Shown here: positions 35,801 to 49,276 of the stretch, in pieces
How the letters are laid out: each line of letters begins with the position of its first letter
How positions within the stretch are numbered: position 1 is the stretch's first letter
NCBI GenBank assembly: GCA_029298735.1
Contig: JANSLP010000028.1
Span: 151,036 to 215,035 of the forward strand
DNA length: 64,000 nt
Direction of reading: 5' to 3'
DNA from: Ophiostoma sp. CBS 140.51
Lineage: Eukaryota; Ascomycota; Sordariomycetes; Ophiostomatales; Ophiostomataceae
Made by a program: the position numbers and the translations under genes
The notes under the pieces: model-generated
What the model was told of the DNA's origin: nothing
The model's input: only the letters and a program-made list of their open reading frames with translations
Databases searched by the model: none

Positions 35801-38800
35801 AGTCGAGAATCAGGCGTACATTGCCAGGATGGGGGCCGGTGGCCAGTGCCTGCCACAGAGCCTGTACTTCGTTGTGCAAGGCGCCGCTTGACTTGATAGT
35901 GATTTCAAGCAAGTTGGCGAGAAGAACATACGACTCGGCCGTTGGGCCACCATTGGGATCGACCTTGAGTTCAATGGACTGGATCCACGGCAGAATGACG
36001 GCGATGACGTTTCGTTGAGCGGCCTGCTGCACGTCCTTGAAGTAGTAGGTAAACTCCGAGAAGATGTGGAAGGCAATCTCGGTGTGCTGCTTTGACAGGC
36101 GCTCTGAGATCTTGTACTGTGCAAGCTTGTAGACGGCCTTGGTCTTGTCCGAAACACTGATGTCGAAGTCTTGAATCTTGGAACCACGGCCCACGCCCTG
36201 GCGCTCTTCGAGGGCCCGGAGCATGAGAACCGACTTGGACCGGATCTCGCTCTGCTCGTTGCCGAGTGTAAAGAGACACAGGCCGAGCAGACGCCAGAAC
36301 GGGCACGGGTAGTCGGGGTGCTCGAGAAGGGCCTGGGTGACCACCTCGAAGTAGCACTCCAGCACGTTGGTGGACTCGGTTAGGTAGCACCGGCCAATGC
36401 TGTGCTCCAGCAAGAACGAGTGCTCCTTGTTATGCACGATGAGGTTCATCAAAGCCTGCCGTCCAATAAGACGCATGCGGTCGTTGCCCGAGCTAAAGAT
36501 ATCTTCAACCCAGGCAAACATCCGTCGCATGTCGAACTGCAGCGAGGCGCCACTCTCCGTAGTGACACTGATCGGTCCACCGCAGAGTGCAGCCATGGCA
36601 CTTAGGGCAGCCGTGCGCAGGTGCCGCTTCTCAATCTCCATCGCAGCGGTCAGGGTGCTATCTGGTGGCCGAGGCTGGACGTGCTGGTCAATTACCGACA
36701 TGCGGCCGTTCTGGTCGCGCTGGTAGACCTGGGTCACAGTGGGTGTAAACCCGCACCAGTCCTCCATGAGTGAGAACGAGGACTTGCGGGCCTCGAAAGT
36801 GATCCAGCGAGACGGGTCACGCGACTTGTTGATGCCTGTGTAGAGTTCTTCCATGAGGCCACAGTAATGGCGCCGCAGCTTCTGGAACTGCAAGTCGTGC
36901 TGCACCTCGCCGTCCATCAAAAAGAGCTTAATGTCCCGGGCCTGGTTGCAAAGTTGAGAGAGTACCCAGTCGTCATTGTACACTTCTGGCAGCTTCAGGA
37001 AGTGGCTCGTCAGGCGGTAAACATGGGCAGCCTCGGTCCGCAAAATGTCGAGCTTCCTGTTCCGGTGAGGACTGCTATTGGTGCGCTGGTGCGTGCGGGC
37101 TTTTGATTCTTCAAAGAGCCGGTTCAGATGCCCTTCAAGCTCCTCAAGAAGCGTGTGGTAGATGTTGAGGTTGATAGCACCCATACCGGCAACAATGGAT
37201 TCCCGGACAGATGGCGAGGTCGCGGAAAGCAGGGGGTTGAGGTACTTGAACAAGTTTCTCGCAGAAACAATCTTATCGGACGGGTTGGGAGGGGAGGACG
37301 ACTTGGAGCCTTTGCGTCCGTGCTGGTTCGCCCGACCGCCACTTGACGGTGCGTCACTCCCAGAGTCCTGCATCGTGGAGCAGGCGAAAATGAGGTACAG
37401 CTTCCACTGTTCGATGAGCAGCTCCGGCTGCGTGGTCGGTGTCTGGTTGATATTGTTGAAGCGAGGAATGTTTGGGTCAGCACCTTGGTATGGACCGCGG
37501 ATGGGCTCAGACAACACAGTCACTGTTTTGTACAATTGTAGAATCCGATTGCAAACCAAATCGCGACCGATGGTAATCGCAAAGAGGCATCTCTCGTTGA
37601 TGACACGGATCAGGTTGGGGAAGACCTTGAACCAGAGCGTGGCATCGTACGACAGGTCGCTGGCGCACAGCTCGATCACAGCGCCCTGGCTGCCGCTGCT
37701 CTTGAGGCCACGCTGCAGACGACTGCGCTCGGCGACAGTCAAATACTCGTCGTTGAAGTTCATGATTTGGGATGATTCGTTCTCTAGAATGTCAATGACG
37801 CGGTTGCTGTCCTTGTTGTCCGTCTGAGGCTTGCCAAGGGCTGTATCGAACTTGGTGATGAGGCGGAGGACAGTAATGGCAAAGTTGCGCACTCTGCGCG
37901 ATTGCGAGCATAGGAAGAATAAACCGTGAGCCTCGATCTGGTCGACCTCAGCCCATATGCTGGAGAGATCCAGCTTCATGCCGCGCTTGTCTGCATTGGC
38001 CATGGGGTTGCCAGGCTCGCCTGCATCGGCTGACGACATGTCCTTGGTCTTGCGCTGGATCTCTTCAATCCAAATCTGGAGAAGTTCGACGTAGAGGCGT
38101 AGCGTGTTCTCAATGTGGTCGGCTCCCAGCATGCCGCCGTCGGACATGGTGGAGTAGCGATCATCAAAGTTGAAAATGAAACGTGAGAATCCCGTGGTGA
38201 CTGGCTGGGCATGCGACTGGCGCGCAATGGCCTTGAGAGATTGGGCAGAAGACTCTGCAATGTTCGGCTGGATGTGTGCCGTGCCAGTACACAAAAGGTT
38301 GATGAGAGAGTTGAAGGGGATATCGGGTGACAGACACCGAGGCAGGGCCTGCACCGCGACATGGAGAAGTTCGTAGAAGGGCTGCTTCTGGTCGATCAGG
38401 TTCGGGTGCTCATCGCGACGGGCAAAGTTGAACGTCTCAGCAATTGGCGTCTTGGGCCCAGGGCTGCTGAACTTCTCGTCCAAGGCGGCCTGTCCACCAA
38501 ATGTGTTGTCACAGATGATGGTGATCTTGCCGAGGATCTCACAGAAGCGGTTGTAGTAGTCACGGACGGTGTCTGTAAGGACGTTTGTCGCGACAGGCCG
38601 TGAGAGCTGATCATCCAGACTGTTCGCACTGGCTGTGGTTGACACAGATGCAGCTCGTAGGCGGGCACTGGCGTTCGCCATACCACCGATAAAGCCGGCA
38701 GAGACAGGTGAGCCGAGTGTTGGAGACGTTGGTATACGGTCCAGAGGGTTTGTTGAATAGCTCTGAGGGAACGGCGGACGTCCAGTCGCGCCACGTTCCA

Positions 38801-41704
38801 GATCCGAGATGACAGCCAAGAAGGCACGGATACCAACAACGATCCGGTCGGGCTCCAGGTTCTCAACCTTGAGATCGCGATTGATGGTAAACAGCTCGGC
38901 GTTGATGAGAGGGAAGATGATTGTCTTGAAGCAAAACTCGGGATGCTTGAAGCCAATAAAGCGGATGATTTGGATCAGGGGCTCAACCACGGCCGTGTCT
39001 GCTGCCACAATCGACCGTCTGGTGCTGGGGATGATAAGCTTTAAAACCTCCTCGAGCTTCCGGATAGTCCCCGAGACCGTGTCAGTTGTGCGGTAGAGAT
39101 AGGTCCACACGATCCGGGACAGAACCTGCAGCGAAAGAGGCTTCGAGGCGCGGTCCTTTAGTCTTGTCTGCAGCGGGTAGACCAGTTGGAGCCACTGGTT
39201 GCCAAAGCTGTCAGGCGGCGACGTGCAGAGCATCGTGGCCGTCAAAGGGAACGCACAGGCCCAGTGGCGAGGCTTAACAAACATCTGGGCCAGTCTGGGG
39301 CTGATGGTGCTCAGGACCTCACCCCATTTAGGACGGCTGAAATCGCTGTTGCTGGCATTGGCGGCCACGGGCAGGAGAAGCAGGTCGAAAATCTGGCAGA
39401 AAGCAGCTTTGACCTTTTGGCCATGGCAACGACTGAAGAGCTTTCCGAGAGCAATCATGAAATCACACGACTGGTCCCACGCACTGGCTGGTGCAAGCTT
39501 CAGACGCAGGTGCTTCATGCCACCAAGAACTAGCTCCATCTTCTCCTCGCTGTCACTTCGGTTGACTAGGACAGGGCTACGGAAGTTGATTTCTTGCAGG
39601 GAGCGTTCAAGGTCGTTAATAAACCGGTCAGTGACCGTGGCAAAGCTGATCTCGCTCATGGCACCAAGCAGTTGGGCGAAGAGGCTCCAGTTGGCCATCC
39701 GCAATGGGGATACCATAAGCTGTTCAGCGTCAGCCATTTTAAGCTGGCCAAAGATGATGGCCTCGAGCTTGTCTTCCATCTCGGGCGTGATGGAGGCCAA
39801 ACTGCTCTGGGTGATGACTTCGAGCAGCACACGGCAAAGGACGTAGATGGAGACAGTTGATTTACGCTCAGCTTGAGCGACAAACTCCTGCTTTGCTGAA
39901 AGGGCCGTCGGGCTGGCGAGACTGCTGTCGGCAAGGCCGGGTGAGGAAAGTGTCTGAACAGGCTCAGTATTTCGCCGTTGCAGTGGCGCAGGCCCAATTT
40001 GGGCGCGAGCCTGTTGCAGTTGACTGCGAGCCTCGTTTGCAGCATCACTTTTGCTTTTCCGCCAAAGCATCATAATGTCAATGAGTGGCTTGGGCTTCTG
40101 CTTTGCAATATGGCCGAGTGCAGTGAGATGCTGGTCAAACGCTGCGTCTGCACCTGGACCGCAGATGCTCTCGATGGAGGGCTCCGAGTCCAAAGGCGCA
40201 GCAACACATTCGTTGAGCTTCTCCTCGGCGATGGAGATAAAGGAAGTGAACAAGACATGAAGAGCATATTCGCCAACAGTCTTCTGCTCTTCTTTGTAGT
40301 GCCTAGAGTGAGATTGGTGGTGGCCGTGGTCATGGCGGTACTTTCCGCTGTGCATGCGTTCTAGCTTCCTTGGTGGAGGGTATGCAGGGTTGCCAGCGTC
40401 TGCAGCAGACGATGTCCGTTCTGGGACGACCGATCCGGGGATGGCGTTGGACCCGGAAGTAGGCCCTAGCCCGGATACAGCCGTTGATCCGGACATGGCA
40501 GTAGGAGGGCGTGAGTTTTGAGATGTGTTTGGCGTAGGAGAGAGTGCGCCGGTCGGCATTGGAGAGCCTCCCTCAAGGCGGGAAAATGCGTTCTGAATAT
40601 CGGACTGGTTGGAGCTGAAAGAAGCACCGGCGGCAGCGATCATCTGTGGACTCAAAGGACTCGATGATGAGCTGGCCAAGCTTCCATTCCGCGAGTGCTG
40701 GATACCGTGGACAATGGATGTCTGGCGATGGTGACCGTAGGCCGCTGCCTTGGGATCCACAGACCGTTCGATGATACCGTTGAGGGCGAGGCGGGAGGAC
40801 GAGGTATGTAGTGGGAAGCCGGCGGAGGAGGCGGAGGATGGCGATGTGATGGATTGTTGCTGTTGTTGCTGCGTAAGCTTTTCGGCGCTGGACTCGCGGG
40901 AATGGGCGACTCTCAGACCGGAGTGGGCAAGCCGAGGTGCGGAGGTGGGGATATCCACGGGGCCGGGCCGCAGGGTTCTGTTCCAGTCCTCTTCTTCGTC
41001 TTCTTCAACGAGGCGAGACACGGGTGTCGCGGAAAACTTGAGCGGGTCGGGCGCATGCTCTGGCAGCGTCTGGGACGGAGCTGTGGACAGGGACAAAAAT
41101 AGAAACTCGTGGTTAGCGCATGCAGCCGAGAAATGAGGCGAGAACGGGCGGCCGCCTGCATCTGCTTTCGTTCGTTCGCTAGGAAAGGATCATAGCAGAA
41201 AAAGGCAGAACAAAGGCAAGGAAAAGGGAAGGGGGTAGGGGGGTCAGGGTGCGTGTGGGAGAAGATTCGCTGCCTTATGCTGTTGCCCTGCAGCATGCGG
41301 ACGTTGTGCGATCGCGGAAGGCATGCCGAACACTGTGGTTTGGCCTTGCACGGCGCGCCCAGATGAAGGGTTTGTGCGATGCCCTGCTCTCTTCACTCTC
41401 GTCACTCTCGTCGATACTAGTTTGCAGCTGTTGTGGACAGAGAAGTGACGACAGCCGGTGGATATGCACCACGCAACGTTCAACACCGCAACACACAGCA
41501 TGCAGACCAACAGCGGATCGCAACGGACGTGCCCATCCAGCTCCTAACTTGCTGCACGGGAAGGCCTCCTCTGAATGTTCCTTCTCCCCAACGCTGGTTG
41601 CACAACAGCTCGAATCCCACGGCAGCGGGATATATGGATATGCCTGTGGGATATGTGTATATGCAATTGCAATGGCCGGATGTGCAGACTTTGGACTCAC
41701 CCAT
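32847..41704 (-). CDS. PAG1: Cell morphogenesis protein PAG1/Tao3 (Furry/Mor2 family)
   Basis: Main exon 41080..32847 plus a proposed first coding exon of 4 nt, 41704..41701 (ATG G), total 2745 residues. The family is a giant HEAT/ARM-like scaffold of the NDR-kinase (RAM/MOR) network that controls polar growth and cell separation. Residues 1 to about 260 are low complexity (Gln run near 60, His/Ser-rich near 250). The conserved N-terminal block starts about EYALHVLFTSFISIAEEKLNEC (20-residue core at about 270). Conserved central and C-terminal blocks run to about 2415 (FHVEEFPYLYYPPAMERTD). The tail of about 330 residues is Ser/Gly-rich and disordered. The open frame before residue 4 has no ATG: it runs back through a CACAG acceptor with a CTAAC branch. 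Upstream, ATGG followed by GTGAGT gives MAPSQTLPEH in the right phase. Family call is firm; the first exon is inferred. Confidence 0.9.
41081..41700 (-). other. Proposed 620-nt first intron of the PAG1-type gene
   Basis: Donor GTGAGTCC at 41700, branch CTAACC about 35 nt before the acceptor, acceptor CCACAG ending at 41081. It interrupts the coding sequence after the start codon plus one base. Its length is large for this organism, where most introns here are about 50-100 nt. No other gene is recognised inside it. Confidence 0.6.
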
Positions 41705-44700
41705 GTTTCAACCAGCACAGGCTCTCAATTTCCATGTTCCAGCAGCACGCAAGCCCCGGTATCCGCGGTAGCTGCCTTGCTCTGGGCTGTCTGTGGTCGT
41801 GTCCACCGATCTAGTCGTCGAGCTCGAATTTGAATTGGCCGCAAATGGCTTATATGGCGAGGCTGGTAGTCTGGTTTGGGGTTGTCGGGGTCGTCGGCGG
41901 ATGTGCGGGCGCGCACAAACGAGATGGAGGAGTCGCGTAAAGGTAGGACGATGGTCGTCGATAGTCGAGGAGATGGAAGAGGAAGAGAAAAGAGGATTGG
42001 CGATTGTTCAGATTCGGTGTTGTCGGGGTTGTGTAGCTGGACAATCTTGGTGGATCGCAAGCAAGGGCTCAAGCAGGGAGAGGCGTATTACAGCGACGGT
42101 GGTGGTGGCCGACCATGCGATGGAGCATGGAGCATGGCTGCCCAGGTCGGTGGTTGCGTAGGGGAGGGGGAGGGGCGCTGAAAAGCTACGATGATGTGTC
42201 GAAATGCCTTTGGACAGAATAAACAGACGTCAACCGTTCCTTCCTTTGCATTCGTTCCTGCTACTTTCGATAAAGAATCAAATGCGATGGCCACCTTGTT
42301 CGCTCCTTCTCGTTGCCAAACACTTTAGCTCTTTGGGACCTGTAAACTCCGCCCGTCAACTTTTGTTCGAAATCCCTTATGCAGGCACAGGTAGCGTGGG
42401 CAGCCAATCAGCTTCAAGGAGGCGGGGCAGAATCTGCTGGTCCCTTGCCTAATTGGCTATTTGCCGGAGAAAATAGGGGCAAAAAGAAGGCAGGAGCCGT
42501 GCTCTGCACACCACCCTCCTACGCTCCAACGCTCCAACACGCATTTTTCCCACCACAAAGGGCCCAACAAGGGGCCCCCAAGAACCGCCCAAGAAGGAAG
42601 AAACGAGGCAAAGGCAAAAAGCATGCGGAAGGCACGACTGCGCTGCACCTTGAGTGGGTGGCTTGGCCAAGCAGATGGCCCCACTAATTACGGCCTTTAT
42701 GGCCAATCGCAGCCTCGCCTTCCGATTGCCATCAACAAGTGACGCTGCCCGCAAGAGCAAGAGCCAATTAATCCTTGACACCACGCGAACAAGAAAGCCA
42801 AAAACTCCAAACGAGCCCCAGATTCTAAACTCTAAAGGTTCGGTCGACAGCCGCCCGTCCAGCTGGGCCACTCTGACGTCGTCGTCTTTGGATTTTGGGT
42901 GGACGCTGCTACGCGCCTGACAACAAGGCGACCGGTGTCATGGGACAGCCTTTTCGACGTTCGATTGTTGATGAGCGGGATGAGGTCAGCTTTATGATAT
43001 TTGCCCACCACGATCATCTATTGAGTCCTTCTGTCGGTCGAGCGCATGTAGCTTTATATGGATGCGGGACGATGCCCTTCAGCTCTGCCGCTGCTACGTT
43101 TGAGGGCAGGCGGACATCCGATACGGGGTGCGGGGACTTTTGCCGCCTTTTTATCTTTCCTCGTATTCACTCAGCCTTGTCCTGGGCGCGTCGTTGTCTG
43201 GGGGTTTTGGGGCTTCTGGGGTTTTATCTCGCCAGCCCGCAGGCCGTCGGTCGTCAGCCGTTGCGTTTTTGATAGCCAGCTGCCAGCACAGCATTTTAGT
43301 AACCGAGGGGAGATATATACCGGTCTGCCATGACCAAGCCTCGGAAAAGCCGCCGACAATGTTAGAAAAGACTCTGGAGAATAATCTTTTGAACGTGAAG
43401 ACAAACATTCCCAGCGCGTAATTTAAGCTTTCTACATGTTGGCCGGCGGCATTTAAACAAAAAGAGTGTGGGGAAGGTGTCCGCAGCAAATTTCACGAGG
43501 ATCGACTCAGAATAACATGAGGCTTCTGACACGGCCAAAATATGTCCACGAAACAAATGGTGGCCACCGGCCCGGCGTTCAAAGCCCGAAGATGTGGTTG
43601 CGGCCAGCATCGCCGTATTCGTAATCGCCACGGCTGTTGAGGCTTGCACAGACGGCTCCCAAGGCTTGTCCTACGTCAGTCCGTCATTCAGATAGCTCCG
43701 GTGGACGGTAGACTTGCATTGCTCCGGCGGAATGCTCGGTGCTACGGCACACAAGACATCCTGTGCAAATATGTTACAAGTGATGAGCGATCTGATGTGC
43801 GACATAGACCAGAGATGGCCGGGCCAGGCCAGGCCCGAGCCTGCATACACAGTACTAGTAGTGTATGTGTACACGCGTAAAAATAGCAGGCACGGGAACA
43901 CATACGTTCGTTTCGTCCCCCACAACTGCAAGGCCGGCATGTGCTTTTTGATGGACGGGGTACGTTGACTGGCCAGTTGCTATGCGGCTGTCTGTTGATC
44001 AACCTCGTTTTTCTTCGATGCACGGGAAGGTCTCAATATACGTACTGTGTATGCTTCTGTATGTTATATCGCTTGTTGTTGGCCACTCCGTTCGAACAAT
44101 CTGCTCCGCCGGAGTATAGCCCACGAGCCATATTCAAATATTGGTACATCGTAGGGGCGATGTGAGGGGAAAGATGAGATCCATAGTGAGACGAGGAGAT
44201 AATGGCAGTGATATTTTTGTGCCCCTGAGGGTATGGATACTCATAAGGGAGAATTCTCCAAAACACGAACCGATTCGAAGAGTGCGTTTCCCATTGTGCT
44301 CCCGTGCATCAACACACCAACAGCGGACAAAGCCGTTCATCCGTATTTCTACGACCGGTGACCACAAATTGACCATAAACCGCGCTGGAAATGCGAGTAA
44401 GTGGCTACATCTGGTCGAGTCAAGCGTGGATGGATGACAAGTGTTTTGTCTTGCATTACGAGAGGGCAAAGGAAAACCGGGTTGTATTTTCCGGAGGAAG
44501 ATGCTCGTTCCGTTCTTCGTTGCAGATACAGTATACACGCAAAATCTTGAAAGTCATGGGAGGAGCAAGGCTGGCCTAGCGAAGCAAAATATTGGAAGCT
44601 GTTGGTCGTTGTCGTCGGAGAACTACAGGTTGGTGATCTGTTGTCAAGATATAACAGCGACTCTCGATGTTGTTAATTATTGTCTATCAGATGCGTTAGT

Positions 44701-47130
44701 TGTGGTGTTGGGGCTGGACCTGGCCAACGCCAGCGATGGCCAGGCCAAGAACGCACTCGACCAAGGCCTCAGCGACAGAATGAGGGGTTGGCGGCGACAG
44801 ACACATGTGTTTCTGTCGAACTGTGCCAATATGCAAAATCAAATTAGCATTCAATTTGTTAAATAAATCGCCTCAGAAATTCAGGGGCTTTATTTCTTGT
44901 AAAATTTGCGTCTTTTTGTGCCTCCGTATGTCCATATCCCTTCAGATCGAGATACAGCACTCAAACAATGCTCAGAGTTGCCGCACCCACCAACCGGATT
45001 GTCGAATCGAGGAGTTTGGCAGACTGGGCGAAAAGAAACCGTTCAATCCGACCCGGGCGAGACGCAAATCCGGACCACGAGAACACAGTGCCCACCAAAA
45101 GCGCCCCGGCAAACAGGCCAATGGCGTGCAGGCGACAGAACGGCAAGACACAGCGGCAGCAACGCTGGATGTTTGGCTACTGGTGTTCCGTACGACACTT
45201 GCTTGTTAAGTGCACAGAAGAAAACGCTGCCCGCGCCTTCCTCGTCTCCTCGTCTTTTACTCGTCTTTCTGTCTTCTTGTCTTCCAGTGGCAGACGCCCC
45301 ACCAACTTCGGGCGAGTTCTGCCGATCCTGGCAATTCTACACGCTAGGCGCTGCCCAAACTGCTCACCACACCCCATTTTCGCGTCTTCTCCCTGAGGTC
45401 CCGCCTGGCTGTCTCGATAGCGCTTTCCGCCGCTGGAGGCCCCACGCAAGGCGATGGGGAGGAGCAACGAAAGGCTGCCTGCCGTTTGCACTTGCCGCAT
45501 GCCTGCCGCAATAGCGCCAGAACGCAGGAGCGGTTCTTTTTGCCCTCTCTTTTCCTATGTTTCTATGTATTTTTTGTTTCTATCTGTTTCTTTTTCGAAA
45601 CTGTCCTCATAGCTATTCTCGTCGTTATTTTCGTAGTTTTATTAGTTGGGTTTAGCTGTGCTTTCTGCCATTCTGGGAGATCAAAGTCCGAAAGGATTCC
45701 AGGTCGCAATTGACCAGTGAGCCTTAATCCAGCCACTGACACAGTTTTGGGTGCGTTTCTGTGAGATATCTGACTCGCCATCGGTTTTTGGGGGTGGTGA
45801 CCAAGTATGTAGACTTGGAGGATGTTAAATGGCATTGTTGGTTTAATGCATTGTTTGGTCACTCTGTTTGGTTAGCTGGTCGGCCTTCCGATGGAATCGG
45901 CTCCAACTGTTAAAACGTTCCGATACTTTTGCACGTCAGAATAACCGCCCCTTTGCCTCGCACCTTCCGCTGTCGCCGGTATGTATTTTACCTGCAAAAT
46001 AACCTCTTAGTGGCTCAGGCCGCCGAGCATCGCTGGCATTTTATTAGCGCCCTGAGCTACTTCCGTCTCCAAGTCCCCAAGTCCAATTGCTCCTGCCAGT
46101 TTGTAGTTTGTATTAGTCCAAGGCTATAACCAGCTCCTGCCGTTCTTGCCTGCTGTCTCCCAACGCGCCCGCCCTCCCCGAAATTAGTCCGGACAGCGGT
46201 GCACAATGGTCTGTTCTACGGAGAAGGAATAAGTCCACACTTCCGAAAAGAACAACTCATCTGCTTGTGAACCCCCAACTCTTGGTTGCTCCACTCTCCA
46301 CTTCTCAGGGACGTTCTCGCTCTCTCCTTCTTGGCCTGGTTCGACCACCTTCCCCAACTTCCAGTATCTACTTGCGTGCCAGTGTGCTTCACACCGAGTT
46401 CACTAAAATCGTCCGCTGTTACTGCCCTTCTCGTTGCTGCACTTCGGCGAAATACCACGCCTTCCTTTTCTTGTCAATTATTTTCTTCGAATTTTTTGTG
46501 CCTGTCTATTTTTCTCCTTCCTTTTTTTTTCTTCTTTGCTCCTTCCTCACATTTTTCTAGCTTCGACCGTTCATCGAGACTTTCTTTCCTTTTCTCATAT
46601 TCTTTCCTCTTGTCTCGTGCTCTTTTTGGCGCCTCGTTTGCTCCTGCCATCTCAACCCCACCCACAGGCTTCCCTCCCTCGGTGACACCTGCTTTCCTCC
46701 GCCTCTCCTTCTCCTCTTCTCCTTCCCCAAGCTTTACTTTGCAAGCCCTGGGAGAAAGTGAGAACACAGAACGTCACACCTCAAGGCCAGCGTGGCGCTT
46801 CTTTCCTTCTCCGTTCGCAACTCAATTGTCTTTTCCTTGTGACGACGTGCTGTTATCTCACTCCTTTTGGCAGGCGGTGTGGCGCGGTCTTACTGGGGTG
46901 CGTCCAGTCCCGAATACGAATAACTTGCGAAAGCAGTGAGAGCCCAGCAGAAACAGCCAGGGCCCTAAACTATCGGCAGAAAAAAGGGAAACAGGGGCAT
47001 ATATTTCGCGCCTTCCGCCATTCCTTTTCCGCTTCTCTTCTCGAACTTGGAACTTCTGCATCCTCTCACGACAACAACCCGTTCCAATTTCTGCTCTCTT
47101 GGCCGCCGCGTTCCCTCCCAAACCGCAAAC
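41705..47130. other. Divergent gene-poor region, PAG1-type gene / CPR
   Basis: About 5.4 kb with short unsupported frames only. 41710-42300 should be the PAG1 leader and promoter. 46200-47130 is pyrimidine-rich and should be the CPR promoter and leader. The middle (42300-46000) has no family motif, no tRNA and no clear repeat that I can name. Confidence 0.5.
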
Positions 47131-49276
47131 ATGGCGGAACTCGACACCCTGGACATTGTTGTCCTCTCCCTGATTCTCCTCGGTACCTTGGCATACTTCA
47201 CCAAAGGCAAGCTCTGGGGCATAGTCAAGGACCCCTATGGCGGCTCGTTCCAGAACAACAACGCCGCCAAGGCTGGCAAGACGCGCAACATCGCCGAGGC
47301 TCTTGAGGAGTCCAACAAGAACTGCATCATCTTCTATGGCTCGCAGACCGGTACCGCCGAGGACTACGCCTCGCGTCTGGCCAAGGAGGGCAAGAGCCGT
47401 TTCGGCCTTGAGACCATGGTCGCGGATCTTGAGGACTTTGACTTTGACAGCCTCGACAGTGTCCCCAGCGACAAGGTCGTCATGTTTGTTCTGGCCACTT
47501 ACGGCGAGGGCGAGCCGACTGACAACGCCGTTGAGTTCTTCGAGTTCGTCACCGGTGAGGACGCCGCTTTCACACAGGGCGCTGATGTGCCCCTGGGTAA
47601 CCTGACTTATGTTGGCTTCGGTCTTGGCAACAACACTTACGAGCACTACAACCTCATGATCCGCGCCGTCGACAAGGCTCTCCAGCGCCACGGCGCTACT
47701 CGCGTCGGTGAGGCTGGTGAGGGTGACGATGGTGCCGGCACCATGGAGGAGGACTTCCTGGCCTGGAAGGACCCCATGTGGGCTGCTCTCGCCGAGAAGA
47801 TGGGTCTTGAAGAGCGCGAGGCTGTTTACGAGCCCGTTTTCAGCATCACCCCTTCGGACACTCTTTCGCCTGAGGACACCGAGGTTTACCTGGGTGAGCC
47901 CAACAAGATGCACCTGGAGGGTACCGCCAAGGGCCCTTTCAATGCTCACAACCCCTACATCGCCCCTATTGCCGAATCCTACGAGCTCTTCACCGTCAAG
48001 GACCGCAACTGTCTGCACATTGAGGTCGACATCAGCGGCTCCAACCTGTCCTACCAGACCGGCGACCACCTGGCTGTTTGGCCCACCAACGCCGGCGTCG
48101 AGGTCGACCGTTTCCTGTCTGTTCTTGGTCTCACTGATAAGCGCAACACTGTCGTCAACGTCAAGGCTCTAGATCCCACTGCCAAGGTTCCCTTCCCCGC
48201 GCCCACGACCTACGATGCTATTGTCCGCTACCACATGGAGATTGGTGCCCCTGTTTCGCGTCAGTTCCTGGCCACCCTCGCTGCCTTTGCGCCTGATGAG
48301 GCGTCCAAGACCGAGATGACCAAGCTCGGTGGCGACAAGGAGTACTTCCACGAGAAGGTCAACACGCACCACCTGAACATTGCCGGCGTTCTGGAGACTG
48401 TTGGCAAGGGCAAGAAGTGGACTAACATCCCCTTCTCCGCCTTTGTTGAGGGCATCAACAAGCTGCAGCCCCGTTACTACTCTATCTCGTCATCGTCCCT
48501 CGTTCAGCCCCGGAAGATTTCCATCACCGCCGTTGTCGAGTCGCAGATCATCCCCGGTCGCGAGGATGCTTTCCGTGGTGTCGCTACCAACTACCTGTTT
48601 GCCTTGAAGCAGAAGCAGAACGGCGACCCCAACCCGGAGTCCTACGGCCTTACATACGAGATCATGGGTCCCCGCAACAAGTACGACGGTATCCACGTCC
48701 CTGTCCATGTCCGCCACTCGAACTTCAAGCTGCCTTCCGATCCCTCCAAGCCCGTTATCATGATTGGTCCCGGTACTGGTGTCGCCCCCTTCCGTGCCTT
48801 CCTCCAGGAGCGTGCCAAGCAGGCCACTGATGGCGAGAACGTTGGCAAGACTGTTTTGTTCTTCGGCTGCCGGAAATCCACCGAGGATTTCCTGTACAAG
48901 GACGAGTGGGAGCAGTACAAGAAGGCGCTTGGCGACCAGTTCGAGCTCGTCACTGCCTTCTCACGAGAGTCGTCCAAGAAGGTCTACGTGCAGCACCGCC
49001 TCAAGGAGCGTGCTGAGGATATCAACAAGCTGCTGGAGCAGAAGGCGTACATCTACGTGTGTGGTGATGCTGCCAACATGGCCCGTGAGGTGAACTCGGT
49101 CCTGGCCCAGATCCTGGCCAGCCAGCGCGGCATCTCGGACGCCAAGGGCGAGGAGATTGTCAAGAATATGCGGGCGTCCAACCAGTACCAGGTAAGCTCT
49201 CCCGTCACTACTATCCGATTTACTACAGCTACAAGTACAGTCACTAACAACCCCACAGGAGGACGTCTGGTCGTAA
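47131..49276 (+). CDS. NCP1: NADPH-cytochrome P450 reductase
   Basis: Two exons: 47131..49191 and 49259..49276, giving 692 residues. The enzyme passes electrons from NADPH through FAD and FMN to microsomal P450s, including sterol 14-demethylase, and sits in the ER membrane by its N-terminus. Seen: membrane anchor at about 8-24 (DIVVLSLILLGTLAYF), flavodoxin FMN motif YGSQTGTAEDYA near 68, TYGEGEPTDNA near 124, FAD-site RYYSISSSS near 448, the NADPH pyrophosphate loop GPGTGVAPFRAF near 545, and YVCGDAANMAREV near 642. The final exon encodes only EDVWS and supplies the conserved C-terminal Trp that stacks on FAD. The start is the first ATG just before the anchor (MAELDTLD). It is followed in tandem, after 3 kb, by the RRM protein gene. 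Confidence 0.97.

Noticed and set aside
43560..43590. T-loop-like GTTCAAA
   Set aside because: Stem pairing fails and no other tRNA arms are present.
44441..44866. 141-codon frame in the gap between the PAG1-type gene and CPR
   Set aside because: No domain or conserved motif, no leader or splice structure; likely chance.
46858..48069. 403-codon frame on the minus strand across CPR
   Set aside because: Antisense shadow of the strongly codon-biased CPR exon.
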